Shown here: positions 1-64,000 of the stretch, one piece after another | How positions within the stretch are numbered: position 1 is the stretch's first letter | How the letters are laid out: each line of letters starts with the position of its first letter | Assembly (NCBI RefSeq): GCF_023091745.1 | Contig: NC_068922.1 | Location: 10,930,001 to 10,994,000, forward strand | From: Budorcas taxicolor | Taxonomy: Eukaryota; Chordata; Mammalia; Artiodactyla; Bovidae | DNA: 64,000 bases | Direction: 5' to 3' | Made by a program: the position numbers and the translations under genes | Notes under the pieces: generated by a model | The model's input: the letters and a program-made list of their open reading frames with translations, nothing else | Told to the model about the DNA's origin: nothing | The model's database searches: none

Positions 1-58390
<58,390 letters not shown>

Positions 58391-58686
58391 ACTGCTTTTC
58401 TTCCTGGAGTTCGTTTTGAAAGAACATCTTTAAAGTAAACCACTGTGACACTGTAGCTTATTGTGGCTCGCTGGTGTACACCCCTGGATAGACGAGGATT
58501 GTGATCCTGTTTATCTCACAAGCATTTAACGAAGGTCTGTGTGCCAGATGCTGGGGAAACAGGTTGGAAAAGACTACGTTTTTTTTTTTTTTCCAGTGGT
58601 CCTTGGGTAACTTCCAGAGTTATATTCCAAATTTTGCTACTGACAAGCAAAACAGATTATGAGGTTCTCAGCAAGGTAAATGGTAA

Positions 58687-58692
58687 AATAAA
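58687..58692 (+). terminator. NINL polyadenylation signal (proximal, possible)
   Basis: AATAAA about 300 bp after the stop codon, followed by GCAGTTTT. It would give an alternative short 3'UTR if used. Confidence 0.4.
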
Positions 58693-59127
58693 GCAGTTTT
58701 AATGTTGCACTTCTGACCTTGGCTACAGAGGTTCAAGTGCAAAGTCAGGGCTCTACTGTTTAGTGCTATGGGTTTAGTCACTGGCATTCTCGTTGGTGGA
58801 TGGATACAGATACTCCAGAAACGTTGCACTTTCTGTGACTTTCAGCTGGCGATAAGGGGTAGAGGAAGGAAGCCTTTCTGTCAGGGCTTGTTCCACCACG
58901 AGGGAGTTTAGACAGTGCTGGTATTTTAGGGCTGTGGACTCAGGGAGGATGGTATCCATTGTGAATGCAATCTTTTCCTCATTGAAATGTCATCACACTG
59001 GAAAGTGTATGATATGGTTTTTTTAAAAAAAAGGAAAAAAGTATAGTTTTATATCCAAGATATACATAAAGTATGGTCATTTGATGTATCAGAATAAACT
59101 ACTGTAATATGAAGTCACTGTATTTGC

Positions 59128-59133
59128 AATAAA
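59128..59133 (+). terminator. NINL polyadenylation signal (distal)
   Basis: AATAAA in the context TTGCAATAAAATCC, followed by a T-rich segment. A second AATAAA lies 35 bp upstream at 59093. Confidence 0.65.
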
Positions 59134-59150
59134 ATCCTTTTCTATTAAAA

Positions 59151-59464
59151 CCGATTAACTTCTAAATGTTTTTTAAACTATTTCAAATATATAGAAAAAT
59201 AGTTCTATAGGAAGCACTCATATGTATTACACAAACATGCAGAGGTGTTAAGGTCATTGTTACAGCATCTTGGACAGAAGCCCAATCCCTGTTCTACTGC
59301 AGCCAACCTCTTTCCCCTTCCTGGTGGCAAGCGCTTTCCTGAAGCTGCTGCACGCTCCCTCCCCTCCATCCGTCTGCACATTTATTTTACTTTACGTGCT
59401 TGAATGAGAAAAACCTTAAACCGCTGGAATGGATGGAAAGATCAGATCTGGGGTAGGAGGACTC
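59151..59464. other. Intergenic, no feature recognised
   Basis: AT-rich sequence just downstream of the NINL polyadenylation signals. Possibly older LINE material. Confidence 0.4.
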
Positions 59465-60510
59465 AACAACATAAAGTGGACTCTTCTCTCCATGCAACTA
59501 TGGCTGTTTAACCTATGACAAAGGAGGCGAGGATAGACAGTGGAGAAAACCCTCTTCAATAAGTGGTGCTGGGAAATCTGGACAGCCACAGTAAAAGAAT
59601 GAAATTAGAACATTCTCTGATACCATACACAAAAATATACTCAAAATGGATCAAAGACCTAAATGGAAACTTTTAGAGGAAAACATAGGCTGAACACTCT
59701 TTGAGGCAATTCTCTGGCAGTCCAAGGGTTAAGACTTGGCACTTTCACTGCTGTGGGCCTGAGTTCGATCCCTGATCAGGGAACTAGGATCCCACAAGTT
59801 GCATGGCACAGCCAAAAAAAAGCACTCTGACATAAATTGCAGAACTATCCTTTTTGAACCATGTCTTTGTGTACTGAAAATAAAAATAAAAATAAACAAA
59901 TGGGACTTAATTATACTTAAAAGCTTCTGCACACCAAAGGAAACAAAAACAAAAAACTAACAGAGAGGGAAAAAATATTTGCAAAGGATGCAACTGACGC
60001 AACTCCAAAATACACAAATGTAGTTCTATGTCAAAAAAATAAAAACCCAAAAACCTGATTTAGAAATGGGCAACACAAAAAAATAAAAAATAGAAATGGG
60101 CAGAAGAACTTAATAGACAGTTCTCCAAAGAAGATAGACAGATTGCCATGAAATGATGGTCAGCATCACTAATTATCAGAGAAATGCATGACAGAACTGT
60201 AATGAGGTATCACATCACACTGGTCAGAATGGACATCATCCAAAAGTCTACTAATAATAAAGGCTGGAGAGGGTGTAGAGAAAAGGAAACCCTCCTACAG
60301 TATTGGTAATACTGTAAATTGGTACAGCCACTTTGGAGAACAGTATGGAAATTCCTTAAAAAGCTGAAATTAATAGAACTACTGTATGATCCAGAAATCC
60401 CACTCTGGGGCATACATCTGGAGAAAACTATAATTCAAAAAGATACACATACTCCAGTGTTCATTCCAAACTCCCCATCCAAGGTTGCCACAGCCCGTTG
60501 AGCAGAGTGC
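59465..60510 (+). mobile_element. L1 3' ORF2 fragment, sense, split by a SINE
   Basis: AAGTGGTGCTGGGAAATCTG, ACTCAAAATGGATCAAAGAC and GGCTGGAGAGGGTGTAGAGA are hallmark distal L1 ORF2 sequences; the end at ~60500 lacks a 3'UTR/poly(A). Frame disrupted. A tRNA-Glu-type SINE interrupts it at 59708-59818. Confidence 0.85.
59708..59818 (+). repeat. tRNA-Glu-type SINE nested in L1
   Basis: ATTCTCTGGCAGTCCAAGGG, GTTCGATCCCTGATCAGGGA, then an A-run. Flanks ACACTCTTTGA and GCACTCTGACA suggest a short, imperfect target duplication. Confidence 0.85.
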
Positions 60511-62489
60511 CCCGTGCTATGCAGTAGGAAAGACAATGGTTTTCAACCTTGGGTCCATCGCTTACTGTCTGAGTGGCTTTGGTGAGGTTACTTAACCTTC
60601 CCCGAGGGGAGCAGCTACTCACCTTCTGCTGGAGGAACCAGGGAGATGGGTTCCCCTCTGTCCCCTCCCCAGCAGCACATTCCTTGGCCCTGGTCCAGTG
60701 GTACTTTGTTTTGTCCAGGCAGACGTGTTTAGGCCTGAGTTCTGCTCCTCTTCAGTCGAGAACCTTCATCATTAGCCTTCCTCTACTCACCACCCTGGGG
60801 TCTGGGGCCCAGTGCCCACCTGTCCCAGACCCACTGCCTCCTGCCCACTCTCCAGAGCAGCTGGACCCCTCCTTCCTCCCTAGCCTTGCCTTGATTATAC
60901 CTAGTGTCCACCCTTACTAGACTAGCATTCCACCTAGTGACAGCGCATCCCTGATTCTGCAGAAACAGTGATCTTGCACAAATGAACGAGAGTAGTGACC
61001 GCTGCCGCGTGTACGCTTAACAAAATGCCCCTTCACTCTCCGTGATGACCTCCAACACCCACAACTTCATAAAGTTGGATGAGACAATTGAGGCTGAGGG
61101 TTTAAACTTAATATTTGAGCTGGGATTTGCACACGCACGCCCTGCCTGCCACCAAAATCTGACTCTTGCTGCTGCACCCTTGGTTTTTCTTTATCACTGT
61201 GGGGGTTAATTTATATTAGTGCCAAATCAGTACTGGAACGGCCTTGCTGGGTGAGGGCTATCCCTCTCCCTCCCCAGGAAAACAGTCTAATTTGCAGGCT
61301 GAGATCACAGTAAACAGGAGATAGATCCATGGATCCATAGAGAAAGGGAGAAAATAAATCGGTTGAAATATCTGAGGCTCATTTAGGGGCAGCGCCAGAG
61401 TAATAATTCAAAAGGATTCCAGCATCCCAAGCTTTGTCTTATCCACATACTACTGTGATCTCTCTTCTCAAAGCTGAGGGCCCAGACGTGGCCCTTGGGT
61501 TCTGCCCTGCTACAGATGTGGTTTATTTAAGCATCTGAATGCCAGCATCCCACTTTCCTTTAGACAGATTTCTTGTGCTCTGACAGCTTCAGAAAGTAAC
61601 CAGGGAGCAGATGTGGACAGAGCAGGCCAAGGACTGCTTGGAGCTGCCGGCTGCACTTGCTTCGATCCTGGAGAAATAATTCTTCCATCCCTCAGCCTCA
61701 TTCATGGGCTGAAAACAGCCCCAGGGCGCATCCATGTCCGTGATAACGAATCCTCTCTCTCCACCCCACACACACCCAGGTTCAGACCTGGGCCAATTTC
61801 ACCACCTTTCAGGTTGGCTGTTGCCTGTCCTGCGGTATCAGAAATGAGAGGTTGACACTATACTGTGAGTTTGGATCGGAATGTGCTCTTGAGCAAATGT
61901 GTGTTTCCTGCTTCTTCCCAGCCTCAGCCACTACCTGGGAAGAGAGGAAAAGCTCATTGCTCTTTCCTGGGAGCCAGGCTGAGGCAGGTTGAACAATCCG
62001 CTCCAGCTGTTCACACCGGAGATACGTTTAATCAGAGCCGTGTGTCAGCCGCACAGACACAGGGCAGGAGTCCCCTCCCCACCGGGAAGTGACTACAGCC
62101 CGTGACTGCATGCACGTCAACTCGCCCCCCTCCCCATCTGTGGGGACAGATCAGGGACTGAGGCTCTTGAGCTCTTTTTCCCTCCAGTGAGGATCCAGCT
62201 CGTGGCCTCACCATGTGACACCCTGGTAACGTCACTGGCAGCTTTCTCTGAACCTTACCATCTAGCACCCGTGACGTGAAATGCTGAGAGTTCTCCCCCT
62301 TCACTCGTAGGCAAGCCATTTGATTTCGGCTCCTCTCGACTCCTGTGGCACAGAGAACAATTCCAGAGTGAGGGAGCAAATCTAGGCTGTGGTGAGGAGG
62401 AGTGAGGCTGGGCAGCTCCTTCAGGGTGTTCGATTGTGGGTTGAGCACCGTTGAGGCTGCAGGTGAAGGGGGCAGCATAGTTAAGGGAG
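60511..62489. other. Intergenic unique sequence, no gene recognised
   Basis: About 2 kb between NINL and the ANKRD26-like gene. No recognised coding exon, RNA gene or repeat. The small open frames present have no recognisable domains. Confidence 0.5.
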
Positions 62490-62602
62490 AGGTGTTTTTT
62501 TTTGTTTTTAATTTATTTTTAACTTAAGGATAATTGCTTTACAGTATTGTGTTGGTTTCTGCCAAACATCAGCATGAATCAGCCACAGGACAGAGGGCTT
62601 TT
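62490..62602 (-). mobile_element. L1 3'UTR fragment, antisense
   Basis: T-run followed by AATTTATTTTTAACTTAAGG, GTGTTGGTTTCTGCCAAACA and ATCAGCATGAATCAGCCACA. The same 3'UTR occurs at the 3' end of the L1 at 4650-4740. Confidence 0.8.
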
Positions 62603-62685
62603 TTCTTTTTAAAGATGGCAGCCATCCTGGTCAAAGCCTCTTGGTCCCTGCTTTTCCTACTATCAGACGCTGTTTGCCCAAGTAG

Positions 62686-63000
62686 GCTAGTTTCCCCGTT
62701 GGCTCAGCTGGTAAAGAATCCACCTGCGATGCAGGAGACCCTGGTTCGATTCCTGGGTCAGGAAGACCCACTGGAGAAGTGATTGGCTACGCACTCCAGT
62801 ATTCTTGGGATTCCTTGGTGCTCAGCTGGTAAAGAATCTGCCTGCACTACAAGAGACCTAGGTTCTATCTCTGGGTTGGGAAGATCCCCTGGAGAAGGGA
62901 AAAACTACACCTTCCAATATTCTGGCCTAGAGAATTCCGTGGACTATATAGTCCATGGCATAGCAGAGTCAGACACGACTGAGCGACTATCACTTTCATT
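62686..63000 (+). repeat. Two tandem Bov-tA units, sense
   Basis: First unit 62686-62808 (TTTCCCCGTTGGCTCAGCTG, TGGTTCGATTCCTGGGTCAG) stops inside the body. A second tRNA-like head starts at ~62810 (GGATTCCTTGGTGCTCAGCT) and runs to the Bov-A end GACACGACTGAGCGACTATC. Confidence 0.9.
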
Positions 63001-63002
63001 TT

Positions 63003-63480
63003 TCATGCTTTTCATAAATGGCCTTTATTATATTGAGGAAATTTCTATTTTATTGAATTTTTTTATCATGAATGGGTTTTGAATTTTGTCAAGTGTTTTT
63101 TATGCATAGTCTTACTTTCAATTCTTGCTTGAATGTTGGTAGAATTGAGCTTTGAATCCATTTGGTCCTAAGCTTTTAACGTTTGGGATTTTTTTTTTTA
63201 ATTAATATTTGAATCTCCTTATTTATTACTGGAGTGTTGAGTTTTTCTATTTTTTCTTGTTTTAGTCTTGACAGGGTGTATGTTTCTCAGAATTTATCTA
63301 TTTTCTAGGTTTTCCAATTTGTAATAGTTCATCAATAATAATGGCCCCTTATGATTATGCTTTTACTTCTGAGGTATCTGTTGTAATGTTGCTTTCCTTT
63401 CTGTGTTTATTTCAGTTTCCTCTCTTTCCTTCTTACCTTAGGTAAGGGCTTGTTGATATTGTTTGTTTCTTTCAAAAAAT
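63003..63480 (-). mobile_element. L1 ORF2 fragment, antisense
   Basis: TTTCATAAATGGCCTTTATT, GAATTTTGTCAAGTGTTTTT and GAATTGAGCTTTGAATCCAT are reverse-complement L1 RT-region sequences. Heavily mutated. It ends at the presumed promoter of the ANKRD26-like gene. Confidence 0.78.
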
Positions 63481-63699
63481 GCACTTCCAGTACTGGGCAT
63501 TCTGGCACACGGGCAATGTGTTTAGAGGTGTCGCTTAGCAACAATCATTCTGGGATGGAAGATTCCAAACCGTTGAGCTTCCCAGCTGGGAGGTTGTGGC
63601 GGGACGGCTCTGGCTTACCTGTAGTGCTTGTGTTGGGTTTAGGGGACTGTGAAGAGCCGAGGGGGAGGTGAGGTGTGTTTGGAGCCCATAGGCTCTGCG
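63481..63699 (+). promoter_or_regulatory. Putative promoter/5'UTR of the ANKRD26-like gene
   Basis: About 220 bp of non-repeat sequence lie between the end of an antisense L1 fragment and the ATG. No TATA box is evident and the region is not a strong CpG island. It contains an X-box-like palindrome at 63530-63542. A transcription start within this stretch is inferred from the short distance to the first coding exon. Confidence 0.45.
63530..63542 (+). promoter_or_regulatory. X-box-like RFX site
   Basis: GTCGCTTAGCAAC fits the RFX X-box pattern GT-N-R-C-Y, short spacer, R-G-Y-A-A-C: half-site GTCGCT, 1-bp spacer, half-site AGCAAC. RFX factors drive many ciliary and centriolar genes through such sites, usually within a few hundred bp of the start. 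Here it is 158 bp before the ATG. Confidence 0.45.
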
Positions 63700-63932
63700 A
63701 TGAAGAAGATTTTTGACCTCAGGAGTAAGAAGGGCAAGTCGCCCTTAGGCTCCTTCACCATCCCGGGGAGAGACAGAGGTCATCATAGAACCAGCTTCCA
63801 GCCTGGGTACCACATCCAAGACAGGGACCTCGGAAAGATCCACAAAGCTGCCAGTGTAGGCAACGTAGCCAAAGTGCAGCAGATTCTGCTGCTCGGAAAG
63901 AATGGCCTGGAAGACAAGGACAAGATGAACAG
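63700..63932 (+). CDS. ANKRD26: ANKRD26-like gene, first coding exon (gene continues beyond window)
   Basis: ATG at 63700 has a purine at -3. The exon encodes 77 residues and ends in phase 2 at AACAG|GTAAGC. It begins MKKIFDLRSKKGKSPLGSF, then a basic linker, then GYHIQDRDLGKIHKAASVGN with VAKVQQILLLGKNG and DKDKMNR. Recalled ANKRD26-family proteins start MKKIF, carry SPLGS, GYHVRDRDLGKIHKAAS and VAKVQQILLL, and continue TALHLACANGH after the same exon end. The exon thus carries the basic N-terminus and the first half of the ankyrin array. ANKRD26 is a centriolar distal-appendage scaffold. Paralogues (ANKRD18/20/30, POTE) share this start, so the exact member is uncertain. An in-frame GTG at 63649 is not a credible start. 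Confidence 0.8.
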
Positions 63933-64000
63933 GTAAGCGGGGAGGAAGGGCCTGGCAGGGGTCCCTCCTGTGAGTTTCCCCTCCAAGGCTCGCAGACACT
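63933..64000 (+). other. Start of intron 1 of the ANKRD26-like gene
   Basis: Begins GTAAGCGGGG, a good donor. The rest of the gene is beyond the window. Confidence 0.75.

Larger units (their letters stand above)
58391..59150 (+). other. NINL: NINL 3' untranslated region
   Basis: About 760 bp of AT-rich unique sequence follow the TAG. AATAAA hexamers sit at 58687-58692, 59093-59098 and 59128-59133. The last two are 35 bp apart with a T-rich stretch nearby, so the main cleavage site is probably near 59150. The first signal would give a shorter transcript. The 3' end is inferred from signals only. Confidence 0.75.

Noticed and set aside
63649..63699. Upstream in-frame GTG as the start of the ANKRD26-like protein
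   Set aside because: The family starts MKKIF, which matches the ATG at 63700. Non-ATG initiation is not supported.

Overview
This is mammalian nuclear DNA from a ruminant, most likely a bovid. The evidence is the repeat content: BovB (RTE) LINE copies, Bov-tA/Bov-A SINEs, cetartiodactyl tRNA-Glu-type SINEs and L1. The genes are split by GT-AG introns. No sequence here looks prokaryotic or like an autonomous virus.

Main gene: positions 1-58390 (+) hold almost all of NINL (ninein-like protein, NLP), a centrosomal/basal-body EF-hand and coiled-coil protein. The window opens on the last 18 coding bases of an early exon. It then has 21 complete coding exons whose splice phases join into one frame of 970 codons plus stop. 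Only about 60 N-terminal residues are missing upstream. The 3'UTR has three AATAAA signals (58687, 59093, 59128). The predicted total, about 1030 aa, matches the short human isoform. The large in-frame exon that makes the human long isoform was not recognised in its expected intron (38461-44422).

Second gene: 63700-63932 (+) is the first coding exon of an ANKRD26-family ankyrin-repeat gene. It has a clean GTAAGC donor and runs out of the window. From memory, human NINL (20p11.21) is followed by GINS1 and human ANKRD26 lies on 10p12. The junction around 59.2-63.5 kb may therefore be an evolutionary breakpoint.

Layout: 0-8 kb, intron with SINEs, a 5'-inverted L1 (4644-7455) and BovB pieces; 8.5-12.3 kb, two head-to-tail antisense BovB copies inside one direct repeat; 12.3-25.5 kb, N-terminal NINL exons (EF-hand region), a G-rich minisatellite and SINEs; 26.6-30.1 kb, BovB complex split by a solo LTR; 30.6-38.5 kb, dense coiled-coil exons; 38.5-44.4 kb, large intron with a second solo LTR of the same family; 44.4-58.4 kb, C-terminal coiled-coil exons; 58.4-63.5 kb, 3'UTR, L1 and SINE debris; 63.5-64 kb, ANKRD26-like promoter and exon 1.

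NINL anchors microtubules at the centrosome or basal body and links cargo to dynein. ANKRD26 is a centriolar distal-appendage protein. If both calls hold, two unrelated centriole genes sit in tandem. A palindromic X-box-like (RFX) site lies about 160 bp upstream of the ANKRD26-like start.

Limits: family names for repeats and comparisons with human proteins are from memory, not alignment. Repeat edges are approximate unless a direct repeat is given. The search for a new system found no novel gene system. The most interesting items are the apparent loss of the long NINL exon, the possible synteny breakpoint and several unusual retroelement structures.
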